Assembly (NCBI RefSeq): GCF_001556045.1
Contig: NZ_LSIC01000146.1
Coordinates: 1-61,416, forward strand
Direction: 5' to 3'
Length of the DNA: 61,416 bases
DNA from: Bradyrhizobium sp. CCH5-F6
Lineage (GTDB): Bacteria > Pseudomonadota > Alphaproteobacteria > Rhizobiales > Xanthobacteraceae
The notes below the pieces were generated by a model. It made no database searches. It was not told where the DNA came from and saw nothing but the letters and a program-made list of their open reading frames with translations. Shown here one piece after another: positions 16,770 to 25,923 of the stretch (positions are counted from its first letter, which is position 1; each line of letters starts with the position of its first letter). The translations under genes and the position numbers were made by a program.

Positions 16770-18278
16770 ATGCAAGATAAATCCGACCCTGACCATTTCG
16801 ACGTCGTGATCGTCGGCCGCGGCCCGGTCGGCGCGACACTCGCGAACCTGCTCGGCCTGTGCGGCGTACGGACGCTGATGCTGGAGCGCGAGGCGCGGAC
16901 TTATCATCTCCCGCGCGCGGTGCATTTCGACGACGAATGCATGCGCGTGTTCCAGACCATCGGCCTTGCCGACGCGATCCTGCCGCACGTCATTCTCAGT
17001 CCCGGCATGCTGTTTCTGGATGCCGACGGCGGCATGCTGCTGGACTGGTCGCGGCCGCAGACGCTGACGCCGATGGGCTGGAATCTCAGCTACCGCTTCC
17101 ACCAGCCCGACCTCGAGGACGTTCTGATCGGAGGTCTCGCCCGCTGGCCGCACGTCACCCTGCGCAACCGCTGCGACGTGTTCGCGCTCGACCAGGACGA
17201 GCATGGCGTGCGCGTCCGTTACGAAGACCTGTCGAACGGAAAACTCACTGAAGTCCGCGCCGGCTATGTGATCGGCTGCGATGGCGCTCGCTCGCTGGTG
17301 CGCCGCTTCATCGGCTCAGGGATGGAGGATCTCGGCTTCCACGAGCGCTGGCTGGTGATCGACGTTCTGCTCAAGCGCGACCGCGACGATCTCGGCGACT
17401 ACAGCCTTCAGCATTGCGACCCGCGCCGTCCGGCGACTTACGTGCGCGGCACCGGCACGCGGCGGCGCTGGGAGATCACGGTCCTCTCCGACGAGGATTC
17501 CCAGGAGGTCGCGCAGCCGGCGAAGGTGTGGGAGCTGTTGTCGCGCTGGATCACTCCCGACGATGCCGAGATCGAGCGCGCCGCGGTCTACACGTTTCAT
17601 TCCGTCATCGCACAGCAATGGCGGAACGATCGACTGTTGCTCGCGGGCGATTCTGCGCACCAGACGCCGCCCTTTCTCGGCCAGGGCATGTGCGCCGGCA
17701 TTCGCGATGCCGCCAATCTCGCCTGGAAGCTCGCCGCCGTCATCCGCGACAGCGCCCCGCCCCACCTGCTGGACACCTATCAGAGCGAACGCCAGCCGCA
17801 TGTGCGCGAGTTCATCGAGCTCGCCATTCGCCTCGGCGGCGTCATCAACACCAAGGCGATCGAGGCGGGCCTTGCCGCCGGCCAAGCGCGCGAAAATGCG
17901 CCGGTCAAGCTGGAGGTGAAAAAGCCCCTGCTCGGCCCCGGGCTTGCGCTCGGCGATCTGCCTCTCGCCGGACATCTCGCGCCGCAGTTCGCCTTGCGAG
18001 ACGGCAGCCGGGGCGACGACCGGATCGGCTACAGCCATGTGCTCGTCGTCGACAGCGCAGCCACGATTCCCTCGCGTCTCGTTCTTTCGCAAGCAGGAGT
18101 CAAAATCCTGACCAGCGACGATGCCGAGGGCGTCGGCGACTGGCTCCGTGAGCACGGCCTCACGGCCGCCCTCGTTCGCCCCGACCGCTATATCCGCGGC
18201 ACCGCCCGTAACGATGCCGAGCTCGACCGGCTCGTCGCCGCCATCACGCCTCCGACCAACGTGCCGTCCGCGGCCTGA
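16770..18278 (+). CDS. FAD-dependent aromatic hydroxylase, MhpA-like
   Basis: 502 residues of the class A flavoprotein monooxygenases. FAD-binding motifs are VIVGRGPVGATLANLLGL (GxGxxG, residues about 13-30), the DG motif GCDGARSLVRRFIG (about 173-186) and the GD motif LLAGDSAHQTPPFLGQGMCAGIRDAANLAWKL (about 285-316). The HQTPPFLGQGMC form is typical of 3-(3-hydroxyphenyl)propionate hydroxylase and relatives, which hydroxylate a phenol ring ortho to the OH using NADH. The ATG at 16770 follows GGGGAAGAGAGAG. A FAH-family hydrolase follows 22 bases later. The product would suit the extradiol dioxygenase at 12231-13214. The substrate is not proven. Confidence 0.82.
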   Translation: MQDKSDPDHFDVVIVGRGPVGATLANLLGLCGVRTLMLEREARTYHLPRAVHFDDECMRVFQTIGLADAILPHVILSPGMLFLDADGGMLLDWSRPQTLTPMGWNLSYRFHQPDLEDVLIGGLARWPHVTLRNRCDVFALDQDEHGVRVRYEDLSNGKLTEVRAGYVIGCDGARSLVRRFIGSGMEDLGFHERWLVIDVLLKRDRDDLGDYSLQHCDPRRPATYVRGTGTRRRWEITVLSDEDSQEVAQPAKVWELLSRWITPDDAEIERAAVYTFHSVIAQQWRNDRLLLAGDSAHQTPPFLGQGMCAGIRDAANLAWKLAAVIRDSAPPHLLDTYQSERQPHVREFIELAIRLGGVINTKAIEAGLAAGQARENAPVKLEVKKPLLGPGLALGDLPLAGHLAPQFALRDGSRGDDRIGYSHVLVVDSAATIPSRLVLSQAGVKILTSDDAEGVGDWLREHGLTAALVRPDRYIRGTARNDAELDRLVAAITPPTNVPSAA

Positions 18279-18300
18279 CCGAACATCTCGAGGATATCTC

Positions 18301-19152
18301 ATGAAGCTTCTCTCTTTCATCGCCGGCGGACGCACCTCCTTTGGAGCCCTCAAGGCCAATGGCGTCGTCGATCTCGGCGCGCGCCTGGCGCCCTGCACCA
18401 CACTGCGGCAGTTGCTTGAAGCAGGTCGGGTTGCCGAGGCGGCCGAGCTGGTCGCATCCACCGCGCCCGACCATCCGCTCGACAGCATTACCTTCGCCCC
18501 CGTCATTCCAGATCCCGGCAAGATCATCTGCGTCGGTCTGAACTACCGCGACCATGTCGCAGAGACCGGCCGCACCGTCACCGAGAAACCGGCTCTGTTC
18601 GTTCGCTTCCCATGCAGCCAGGTCGGCCATCTCCAGCCCATCGTGAAGCCGAAGGTCAGCGACGATTTCGATTATGAAGGCGAGCTCGCCCTCGTCATCG
18701 GCAAGGAAGGCCGCCACATCCCCGCCAACCGCGCGCTCGGCTACATCGCCGGCTATTCCTGCTACAATGAAGGCAGCGTGCGCGACTGGCAGCGTCACAC
18801 CAGCCAGTTCCTCTCGGGCAAGACTTTTGCGGAGAGCGGCAGTTTCGGTCCGTGGCTGGTGACGGCGGACGAGATCCCCGATCCGTCAAGGCTCACCTTG
18901 CAGACCCGCCTCAACGGCAAGGTGGTGCAGGACACCACCACCGATCTCCTGATCACCGCCGTTCCCGAGCTGATCGCCTACATCTCCACCATCTGCCCGC
19001 TCGCGCCCGGCGACGTCATTGTCACGGGCACGCCGGGCGGTGTCGGCGCCAAGCGCACGCCGCCGCTGTGGATGCGCCCCGGCGACACCGTCGAAGTCGA
19101 GATTTCCGGCATCGGCACCTTGCGCAACGCGGTGATCGCCGAACCGGCCTGA
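18301..19152 (+). CDS. Fumarylacetoacetate hydrolase family protein
   Basis: 283 residues. The C-terminal FAH fold has ICVGLNYRDHVAETG, FDYEGELALVIGK (metal-binding Glu residues), and PGDVIVTGTPGGVGAKRTPPLWMRPGD. The family includes acylpyruvate hydrolases and 2-oxopent-4-enoate hydratase/oxalocrotonate decarboxylase types, which act on ring-cleavage products. It is directly downstream of the mhpA-like hydroxylase, so it is probably a meta-pathway step. The start is the ATG at 18301, at the beginning of the conserved domain (MKLLSF). Confidence 0.85.
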   Translation: MKLLSFIAGGRTSFGALKANGVVDLGARLAPCTTLRQLLEAGRVAEAAELVASTAPDHPLDSITFAPVIPDPGKIICVGLNYRDHVAETGRTVTEKPALFVRFPCSQVGHLQPIVKPKVSDDFDYEGELALVIGKEGRHIPANRALGYIAGYSCYNEGSVRDWQRHTSQFLSGKTFAESGSFGPWLVTADEIPDPSRLTLQTRLNGKVVQDTTTDLLITAVPELIAYISTICPLAPGDVIVTGTPGGVGAKRTPPLWMRPGDTVEVEISGIGTLRNAVIAEPA

Positions 19153-19199
19153 CCGTCAAGACCGATCAATCAACGATAAACTCAGGAAACGCCAACGCC

Positions 19200-20411
19200 A
19201 TGGGCACGACCCGCACCACCTCCGCCGCCACCCTGCTGATTGCACTCGCGCTCGCGGGCTCCGCTGCGCGGGCCGAAATCAAGGGCGACGCCATCCGCAT
19301 CGGCGTGCTCACCGACATGAACGGCGTGTTCGCCACCGCGATGGGCCCGGGCTCGGTCGAAGCGGCGCGGATGGCGGCGGAGGAGTTCGGCGGCAGGATC
19401 AACGGCAAGCCGATCGAGATCCTGCAGGCCGATCACCAGAACAAGCCGGACCTTGCGGCTTCTCTTGCGCGAAAATGGTTTAGCGACGGGGTACAGGCGA
19501 TCGCCGACGGCGGCAGCTCCGGCGCCGCGCTGGCGGTGCAGGAGCTCGTGCGCGGCAACGGCAGGATATTCCTCATCTCCGGCGCCGGCGCAAACCAGCT
19601 CACCGACGAAGCCTGTGCGCCAACCAGTGTGCAATGGACCCAGGACGCCTTCTCCACGGCGACTGCGGTGGTCTCCGGCATCATGCAGACCAGCAAGGAG
19701 CCGTGGTTCTTCATCACCGGCGATTACGCTTTTGGCCATTCGATCGAGGCGACTGCACGCGAGCGCATCGCCGCGCTCGGCGGCAAGGTCGCCGGCAGCG
19801 TCAAAGCGCAACTCGGCACGCCCGACTACAGCTCGTTCCTGCTCCAGGCGCAGTCGTCGGGCGCGAAGATCCTCGCGATCAACGTCGCCGGCGACAACGC
19901 CACCGCGATCAAGCAGGCCGAGGAATTCGGTCTGGCCGCGCAAGGCATGAAGATCGTGCCGATGTCGTTCCAGAACGTCGACATCGAATCGGTCGGGCTG
20001 AAGGCAACGCGTGGTGATCTCATCGTCACCTCGTTCTTCGAGGACGTCTCGCCCGCCGCCCGGAAATTCTCGGATGCATTCTATGCGCGCCGCAAGGCGA
20101 TGCCCTCGCAGATCCAGGCCGGCGTCTACTCCGCCGTGCGCCATTATCTGCAAGCGATCAAGGATACCGATTCCGACGACAGCACGACCGTGATGGCGAA
20201 GATGAAGGCGACCCCGGTGTCGGATGCCTACACGCCCAATGGCCGCATTCGTGAGGACCAGCGCATGGTGCACGATCTCTATCTGGTTCAGGTCAAGACG
20301 CCGGAGGAATCGAAAGGCCCATGGGATTTCGTCAAGCTGGTCGCGACGATCCCGCCCGACCAGGCCTTTCGTCCGCTCGACCGCAGCAAGTGCAGCCTGG
20401 TCGGCAAATAA
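19200..20411 (+). CDS. ABC transporter substrate-binding protein (aromatic/branched-chain type)
   Basis: 403 residues with a signal peptide (cleavage after ALAGSAARA, about residue 25). A type I periplasmic binding fold follows: IRIGVLTDMNGVFATAMGPGSVEAARMAAEEFGG, then a second lobe with VPMSFQNVDIESVGLKATRGDLIVTSFFEDVSP. Close in style to binding proteins for aromatic acids and phenylpropanoids in rhizobia. It is third in the run after the hydroxylase and FAH genes (48-base gap), which fits uptake of the substrate of the pathway. No channel or ATPase genes follow. Confidence 0.85.
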   Translation: MGTTRTTSAATLLIALALAGSAARAEIKGDAIRIGVLTDMNGVFATAMGPGSVEAARMAAEEFGGRINGKPIEILQADHQNKPDLAASLARKWFSDGVQAIADGGSSGAALAVQELVRGNGRIFLISGAGANQLTDEACAPTSVQWTQDAFSTATAVVSGIMQTSKEPWFFITGDYAFGHSIEATARERIAALGGKVAGSVKAQLGTPDYSSFLLQAQSSGAKILAINVAGDNATAIKQAEEFGLAAQGMKIVPMSFQNVDIESVGLKATRGDLIVTSFFEDVSPAARKFSDAFYARRKAMPSQIQAGVYSAVRHYLQAIKDTDSDDSTTVMAKMKATPVSDAYTPNGRIREDQRMVHDLYLVQVKTPEESKGPWDFVKLVATIPPDQAFRPLDRSKCSLVGK

Positions 20412-20414
20412 TCG

Positions 20415-21257
20415 CTAGGCCAGATAGCGCGTGATGTAGCCTTCCATCGCGTAGAGCGCGCAGAGCGCCAGGCTCGACCACACCGCGGCGCTGAAGTACA
20501 GGAACATCCAGGTCAGCTCGCCCTTCCAATGCGCGATGTCGTGGGTCACGACCCAGCGCGTCGAGACGTCGTGCAGGCCTTCGAGGAAGCCCAAAAACCT
20601 CCCGCCCTCGGCGTGCCCTGCCCGCCACCGGCTGAGATACATGGGAACGTCGACGGTGACGAGGAAAGCGAGGAAGCAGGCGATGCCGACGATGCCTGAC
20701 ATCAGCGCCCAGCGCACCACGCCCTGGAATTCCGGCATCAGGCGGCATAGCGCGATGCCGGCGAGGAAGAAGGTGACCGCCCACAGCGAGTTCTCGATCG
20801 CGTTGTAGAGGAAATTCGTCGTCACCACCGCGTACCAGGAGAAGCACTCCGCGATGATGATGATGGGCACGATCACGAGCGCGATGTTCACCGCGGTCTC
20901 GGCGCCCGTCATCTTGCCGAGCTGATGCAGGATGATGGCCCATTGCGCGACGAAGCAGAGCTCGGCCACGGTCGCAACGGTTCGGCCGACCATGACGCTC
21001 GACAGCCAGGTGTCGAACAGGCAGATGCGCTGCACGTCGGCGCGCGGCAGAATCGAGCGGAACGCGCAGCCGAACACGTAGCCGGCGCACAGCAGCAGCA
21101 TCAGCCCGATGTCCGAGCCGCCACTGAGGCTGCCCGCAGGCGTCGGGTAGAATTCGCGGTACAGCATGAACCACACCAGGATATTGGCGCCGCTCACGAA
21201 CGTCAGGGATCCCCACCACCATGCGAGGGGATTTGACCGCGCCTGCCACCGCAACAT
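20415..21257 (-). CDS. Polytopic membrane protein of unknown function
   Basis: 280 residues from an ATG at 21257 that follows GGAG six bases upstream; a longer reading frame to 21401 lacks a signal for initiation. About seven or eight hydrophobic segments alternate with short loops. Conserved-looking features are acidic and aromatic residues in loops (YREFYPTPAGSLSGGSD; WKGELTWMFLYFS). Two Trp-rich helices face each end. I do not recognise the family. It is convergent with the binding-protein gene (three bases between stops) and divergent from the second IclR gene. Confidence 0.6.
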   Translation of the reverse strand: MLRWQARSNPLAWWWGSLTFVSGANILVWFMLYREFYPTPAGSLSGGSDIGLMLLLCAGYVFGCAFRSILPRADVQRICLFDTWLSSVMVGRTVATVAELCFVAQWAIILHQLGKMTGAETAVNIALVIVPIIIIAECFSWYAVVTTNFLYNAIENSLWAVTFFLAGIALCRLMPEFQGVVRWALMSGIVGIACFLAFLVTVDVPMYLSRWRAGHAEGGRFLGFLEGLHDVSTRWVVTHDIAHWKGELTWMFLYFSAAVWSSLALCALYAMEGYITRYLA

Positions 21258-21407
21258 GAACCGCTCCGCAAAATTATCGATCTGACATGTCGTCGTAATA
21301 ATCCTGTCACAACAGGCCATGCAATCACGACAAAAATCCGTGTGTTCGGCCCGCCCCGGCGCGTCCTTCAACGAACATATCGACGCGACATATGCGTCCA
21401 CATATCG

Positions 21408-21428
21408 GACAATTTCTCAAATATTGTC
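21408..21428. promoter_or_regulatory. Inverted repeat upstream of the second IclR gene
   Basis: GACAAT and ATTGTC arms, nine bases apart, sit 44 bases before the IclR start in an AT-rich stretch, with a further GGACA half-site near 21438. The 214-base region separates the divergent membrane-protein and IclR genes, so it is a reasonable autoregulatory site. Evidence is sequence symmetry and position only. Confidence 0.4.
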
Positions 21429-21471
21429 GAATCTATTGGACAGATGCGATTTCGCCGTCTGATATTCGGGA

Positions 21472-22359
21472 ATGGCCCCGAGAGATTTATCCAGACCGCG
21501 ACATCCGCCCTCCTCCGCCGCCGCAGTGCTGGCCGACAGCGTCGATGACGCCGCCTTCGCCACGACGCTGGCGAAGGGGCTGGTCGTGCTCGAGGCGTTC
21601 AAGGCGGGAAGCACGCTGCTCGGCAACATGGAGCTGTCGACATTGACGGGCATCCCGCGGCCGACGGTGGCGAGGCTGACCCATACGCTGGCCGAGCTCG
21701 GCTACCTCCGTTACGACGCCGAGCGGGCGAAGTACCGCGTCGGCGCGCGGGCGCTGCGGATGGCGCATCCTCTGCTCGCCGGAATGCAATTCCGCCAGGT
21801 GGCGCGGCCCATGATGCAGGAGCTGGCGCACAGCGTCCGCGGCACGGTCTCGATCGGCCTGCTCGACGCCACCTCGATGATCTATGTCGAGACCGCGCGC
21901 TCCGGCGATGTCGGCCCGCACGTGCCCGACATCGGCATGCCCATTCCCGTCGTGATGACCGCCATGGGCCGCGCCGCGGCGTCGACCTTGCCGCCGGCCG
22001 ATGCAGACCGGCTGGAACGGAATATCGCTGCCGAAGACGCTGAGCTGTGGTCAGTGATGCGCGAGAAATACCGCGCCGGGATCGCGCAATGCAAGAACCG
22101 CGGCTTCTGCACCTGCTGGGGCGAGTACATGGCCTCGATCCATGCCGTCGCCGCGCCGCTGTTTCATGCAAGCGAATCGAAGCAGTCGTTCTCGATCAAT
22201 TGCGGCATCCCCGCCTTCAGGCTCCAGCCAGGTCAGCTCGAGGCCGAGATCGGTCCGCGCATCGCGGCGCTCGCCGACAGCATCCGCGCCGTCGTCGGGC
22301 AGGTAGAACTCGCGACGCCGCCGCGCAAAACCAAGAAAATCACAAGCACCGGGACATGA
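21472..22359 (+). CDS. IclR-family transcriptional regulator
   Basis: 295 residues. A 25-residue Pro/Ala-rich N-terminus precedes the winged HTH (TLAKGLVVLEAFKAGSTLLGNMELSTLTGIPRPTVARLTHTLAELGYL, about 31-80). The effector domain includes SIGLLDATSMIYVETARSGD and CKNRGFCTCWGEYMASIHAVAAPLF. Three Cys in CKNRGFCTC are unusual and might sense metal or redox state. It lies one base before a family III CoA transferase gene on the same strand, so the two are probably co-transcribed with the two binding-protein genes that follow. Confidence 0.83.
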   Translation: MAPRDLSRPRHPPSSAAAVLADSVDDAAFATTLAKGLVVLEAFKAGSTLLGNMELSTLTGIPRPTVARLTHTLAELGYLRYDAERAKYRVGARALRMAHPLLAGMQFRQVARPMMQELAHSVRGTVSIGLLDATSMIYVETARSGDVGPHVPDIGMPIPVVMTAMGRAAASTLPPADADRLERNIAAEDAELWSVMREKYRAGIAQCKNRGFCTCWGEYMASIHAVAAPLFHASESKQSFSINCGIPAFRLQPGQLEAEIGPRIAALADSIRAVVGQVELATPPRKTKKITSTGT

Positions 22360-22360
22360 C

Positions 22361-23557
22361 ATGGGCGGGCCGCTCGAAGGATTGAAGGTTCTCGACATCG
22401 CGACGATCATCGCGGCGCCGTTTGCTGCCACGCTGCTGGCCGACTACGGCGCGGACGTGCTCAAGATCGAGATGCCCGGGCCCGGCGACGGCGTGCGGTC
22501 GTTTCCGCCTTTCAAGGACGGCAAGCCGCTGTGGTGGAAGGCCGCCAACCGCAACAAGAAGTTTGCCACGCTCGATTTGCGCACGCCGGAAGGACTTGCG
22601 CTGTTCAAGCAGCTGCTTCCGCGCTTCGACGTGCTGATCGAGAATTTTCGTCCGGGAACGCTGGATCGCTGGGGCCTTCCTAAGGAGGTGCTGTGGTCGA
22701 TCCAGCCCCGCCTCGTCATCCTGCGCGCCACCGCCTTCGGGCAGGACGGCCCCTATCGCGATCGCCCCGGCTTCGCCCGCATCTTCGAGGCCATGGGCGG
22801 ACTGACCTACATCACCGGCGAGAGTGACGGCGAGCCGACCCATCCCGGCTACCCGATCGGGGATTCGATCGGCGGCCTGTTCGGTGCCGTCGGGATCCTC
22901 GCGGCGCTGTGGAAGCGGGCACGCGACCCGCACGCGCCGGGCGAGGAGATCGATCTCGCGCTGACCGAAGCGGTCTTTCGCCTGCTCGACGTCCTCGCCA
23001 TCGAGCACGACCAGCTCGGCGCCGTTCGCAGCCGTATCGGCAACGCCAACGGCTATTCGGCGCCGGCCGCTGTGTTTCGTACCGGCGACGATCACTGGGT
23101 GACTCTCGCAGGTTCGACCAACGCCCTCTTTGCCGCGAATTGCCGGGCGATCGGCCGGCCCGACCTCATCGACGATCCGCGCTTTGCCACCAACGACCAG
23201 CGCGTCAGGCACGCCGCCGAGCTCAACGACCTTTTCGCGGCCTGGTGTGCCGCCCATCCGCTCGACGTGGTCCTCGCGCGATTCAATGCCGCGCAGGGAA
23301 CGCTCGCCCCGATCTATTCGATCGATCAGATCGCCGACGACCCGCAAGTGCGAGCGCGCGAGGTGATCACCCGCGTTGCCGACCGGGATTTCGGCACGGT
23401 TGCCATGACCAATGCCGTTCCTCGCTTCACCGTCGACCCCGCGCGATTGCGCCACGCCGCGGGCGACGTCGGCCAGGACAATGACGAGGTCTTCCGGAAC
23501 TGGCTCGGCCTTTCGGATCAGGAGATCGAACAGCTCACCCGACGAAAGGTGATCTGA
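22361..23557 (+). CDS. CaiB/BaiF family III CoA transferase
   Basis: 398 residues, full length for the family. N-terminal GLKVLDIATIIAAPFAATLLADYGADVLKIEMPGPGD is the classical CoA-binding start, the catalytic Asp is expected in YPIGDSIGGLFGAVG (about 165-180), and RPGTLDRWGLPKEVL and GTLAPIYSIDQIADDPQVRAREV complete the fold. It moves CoA between an acyl-CoA donor and a carboxylic acid, here perhaps activating an aromatic or phenylpropanoid acid. It starts one base after the IclR stop. Confidence 0.88.
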   Translation: MGGPLEGLKVLDIATIIAAPFAATLLADYGADVLKIEMPGPGDGVRSFPPFKDGKPLWWKAANRNKKFATLDLRTPEGLALFKQLLPRFDVLIENFRPGTLDRWGLPKEVLWSIQPRLVILRATAFGQDGPYRDRPGFARIFEAMGGLTYITGESDGEPTHPGYPIGDSIGGLFGAVGILAALWKRARDPHAPGEEIDLALTEAVFRLLDVLAIEHDQLGAVRSRIGNANGYSAPAAVFRTGDDHWVTLAGSTNALFAANCRAIGRPDLIDDPRFATNDQRVRHAAELNDLFAAWCAAHPLDVVLARFNAAQGTLAPIYSIDQIADDPQVRAREVITRVADRDFGTVAMTNAVPRFTVDPARLRHAAGDVGQDNDEVFRNWLGLSDQEIEQLTRRKVI

Positions 23558-23563
23558 CGTCGC

Positions 23564-23597
23564 AAGAAGACCAACAACACAAGAAGACCAACAACAA
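23564..23597 (+). repeat. Tandem 17-base duplication in a gene leader
   Basis: Two adjacent copies of AAGAAGACCAACAACAM (M is C, then A) occupy 23564-23580 and 23581-23597, differing at one position. They form an unusually A-rich leader directly before the GAGGGAGG Shine-Dalgarno of the TctC-like gene. This is probably slipped-strand duplication and may affect mRNA structure or ribosome loading. Confidence 0.7.
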
Positions 23598-23614
23598 GAG
23601 GGAGGACGAAAACG

Positions 23615-24601
23615 GTGGCATCATTCAAGGTCACACGCCGAACCCTGCTGGGCACGATCGCAGGCGGCCTTGCAGCAGGATCAGGCCTGGCGGCGCATGC
23701 CGAGGACGCCTGGCCCTCGCGCATGGTGCGGCTGATCTCGCCCTACGGGCCCGGCGGCTCCAACGACATCTCGCTGCGCCTGCTGGCCGAGGAGTTCAGC
23801 CGCAGCCTGCGTCAGCAGTTCATCGTCGAGAACAAGCCGGGCGCGGGCACGCGCATCGCCAACGATATGGTCGCCCATGCGCCGGGCGACGGCTACACGA
23901 TCCTGTACGTCGCGGCGCCCTACGCGACCGCCGAGGCGCTGTTCGGCAAGCTGACCTATGACCGCAAGGATCTGCAGCCGGTCGCGATGGTGGTGATCGC
24001 GCCGCTGTTCCTCATCATCAGTGCCGACGCCCCTTTCAAGACGCTGCCCGAGTTGATCGCCTACGGCAAATCGAAGCCGGACGGGCTGACCTTCGCCTCT
24101 CCCGGCGCCGGCTCGCAGCCGCACCTCGCCGGAGAGCTCCTGTTCCGTGATGCCGGCGTCAAGGGGCTGAACATCCCGTTCCGGGGCGATGCGGCCTCCT
24201 ACACCGAGCTGCTCGCCGGCCGCGTCGATGCGACGCTGACGGCGCTGCCGACCGCCCTGCCCTACATCCAGAGCGGCAAGTTCACCGTGCTCGGCGTCGC
24301 CTCGCCTGAGCGCAGCGCGCTCTACCCGCAGGCACCGACGCTGCGCGAGCAGGGCTTTCCCAACGTGGCCGCCGCGGGCTGGTACGGCTTCATGGCGCCA
24401 TCCACGACGCCGCAGGCGATCGTCGACAAGCTCCAGGCCGAAGTTCTGCGCGCGCTCGCCGAACCCGCGATCAAGGACAAGCTGACCGCCCAGGGCCTCG
24501 AAGTTCGCGCCGGCACCGCGGCCGAGTTCGGCCGGTTCATCGACAACGAGACGCAGAAGTGGACCAGGCTGATCCGCGAAGCCGGCCTCAAGGGCGAATA
24601 A
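23615..24601 (+). CDS. TctC/Bug-family tripartite tricarboxylate transporter binding protein
   Basis: 328 residues. A twin-Arg-like start (KVTRRTLLGTIAGGLAAG) and export signal precede the Bug fold (WPSRMVRLISPYGPGGSNDISLRLLAEEFSR; VENKPGAGTRIANDMVAHAPGDGYTILYV; TFASPGAGSQPHLAGELLF). Bug proteins bind carboxylates, including aromatic acids, for TctAB permeases. No tctA or tctB is nearby, as is common for the expanded Bug families. The start is a GTG after GAGGGAGG. Confidence 0.85.
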   Translation: MASFKVTRRTLLGTIAGGLAAGSGLAAHAEDAWPSRMVRLISPYGPGGSNDISLRLLAEEFSRSLRQQFIVENKPGAGTRIANDMVAHAPGDGYTILYVAAPYATAEALFGKLTYDRKDLQPVAMVVIAPLFLIISADAPFKTLPELIAYGKSKPDGLTFASPGAGSQPHLAGELLFRDAGVKGLNIPFRGDAASYTELLAGRVDATLTALPTALPYIQSGKFTVLGVASPERSALYPQAPTLREQGFPNVAAAGWYGFMAPSTTPQAIVDKLQAEVLRALAEPAIKDKLTAQGLEVRAGTAAEFGRFIDNETQKWTRLIREAGLKGE

Positions 24602-24621
24602 CAAGCAGGAGGGACAGGAAC

Positions 24622-25845
24622 ATGAAAAGCATTCTTCTCAAACGCATCGCAGCTTCCGCGCTGCTTCTGGCGCTCTCGAGCGCGGCAGCGCAGGCCCAGA
24701 AGAAATACGACCCCGGCGCGTCCGATACCGCGATCAAGGTCGGCCAGACCGTTCCGCTCAGCGGTCCGGCCTCGGCCTATGCCGTGATCGGCAAGACGCA
24801 GGCCGCCTATATGAGGATGATCAACGACCAGGGCGGCGTGAACGGCCGCAAGGTCGAGCTGATCCAGTATGACGACGCCTACTCGCCGCCGAAAACGGTG
24901 GAGCAGACGCGCCGTTTGGTCGAAAGCGACGAGGTGCTGCTGACGTTCCAGATCATCGGCACGGCACCGAACGTCGCCGTGCAGAAATATCTCAACGCCA
25001 AGAAAATCCCGCAGCTCTTCGCCGCGACAGGCGCGGCGCGCTTCACCGACCCGAAGAACTTCCCCTGGACCATGGGCTTCAACCCGTCCTACCTCGTCGA
25101 GGGCCGCATCTATGCGCAGTACCTGCTGAAGAACCACCCCAACGCGAAGATCGGCGTGCTCTACCAGAACGACGACCTCGGCAAGGATTATCTCGCCGGC
25201 CTCAAGGCCGGCCTCGGCGACAAGGCCGCGAAGATGGTCGTGGCCGAGACGTCCTACGAGATCACCGAGCCGACGATCGACTCGCAGATCCTGCGCCTGA
25301 GGGACGCCGGCGCCGACGTCCTGTTCAGCGCGACGACCCCGAAGCAGGCGGCCCAGGCGATCAAGAAAGTCGCCGAGATCGGCTGGAATCCGCTGCACAT
25401 CATCGACATCAACGCCTCCTCGGTCAGCGCCGTGCTGAAGCCGGCAGGCCTCGACAACTCCAAGGGCATCGTGAGCGTCGGTTACGTCAAGGACGCCGCC
25501 GACCCCGAATGGAAGGACGATGCCGGCATGAAGCGATATCTCGCCTTCATGGCGAAGTACTATCCGGAGGGTGACAAAGAGTCGAACCTGAACGTCTACG
25601 GCTACATCACCGCGCAACTGCTGGTGCAGGTGCTGAAGCAGTGCGGCGACGATCTCACCCGCGACAACGTCATGCGACAGGCGGCCAACCTCAAGAACGT
25701 CGAGCTCGACCTGACGCTCCCGGGAATCTCGGTCACGACCACGCCGACCGACTATCGGGTCAACAAGCAGTTCCAGATGGTGCAGTTCGACGGCCAGCGC
25801 TGGCAGAAGCTCGGCGACATCGTGACGGACGAGGCCAGGGAGTGA
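24622..25845 (+). CDS. ABC transporter substrate-binding protein (branched-chain amino acid type)
   Basis: 407 residues from the ATG at 24622 (AGGAGGGACAGGAAC upstream). The signal peptide ends at about AAAQA. The type I binding fold follows: IKVGQTVPLSGPASAYAVIGKTQAAYM, VESDEVLLTFQIIGTAPN, GVLYQNDDLGKDYLAGL. This is the HbaE/LivK-like group that in Bradyrhizobium binds hydroxylated aromatic acids or amino acids. It ends the IclR, CoA transferase, TctC run. It is the third LivJ-type binding protein in 10 kb without a cognate permease. Confidence 0.86.
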   Translation: MKSILLKRIAASALLLALSSAAAQAQKKYDPGASDTAIKVGQTVPLSGPASAYAVIGKTQAAYMRMINDQGGVNGRKVELIQYDDAYSPPKTVEQTRRLVESDEVLLTFQIIGTAPNVAVQKYLNAKKIPQLFAATGAARFTDPKNFPWTMGFNPSYLVEGRIYAQYLLKNHPNAKIGVLYQNDDLGKDYLAGLKAGLGDKAAKMVVAETSYEITEPTIDSQILRLRDAGADVLFSATTPKQAAQAIKKVAEIGWNPLHIIDINASSVSAVLKPAGLDNSKGIVSVGYVKDAADPEWKDDAGMKRYLAFMAKYYPEGDKESNLNVYGYITAQLLVQVLKQCGDDLTRDNVMRQAANLKNVELDLTLPGISVTTTPTDYRVNKQFQMVQFDGQRWQKLGDIVTDEARE

Positions 25846-25923
25846 GCAGCGAGAGGCCGTTTTGCCCGGCGCTCAACGCCCTTCGGCGCGACGGCCTTCA
25901 CCGCGGATGAAGCCGTCGCTCCT

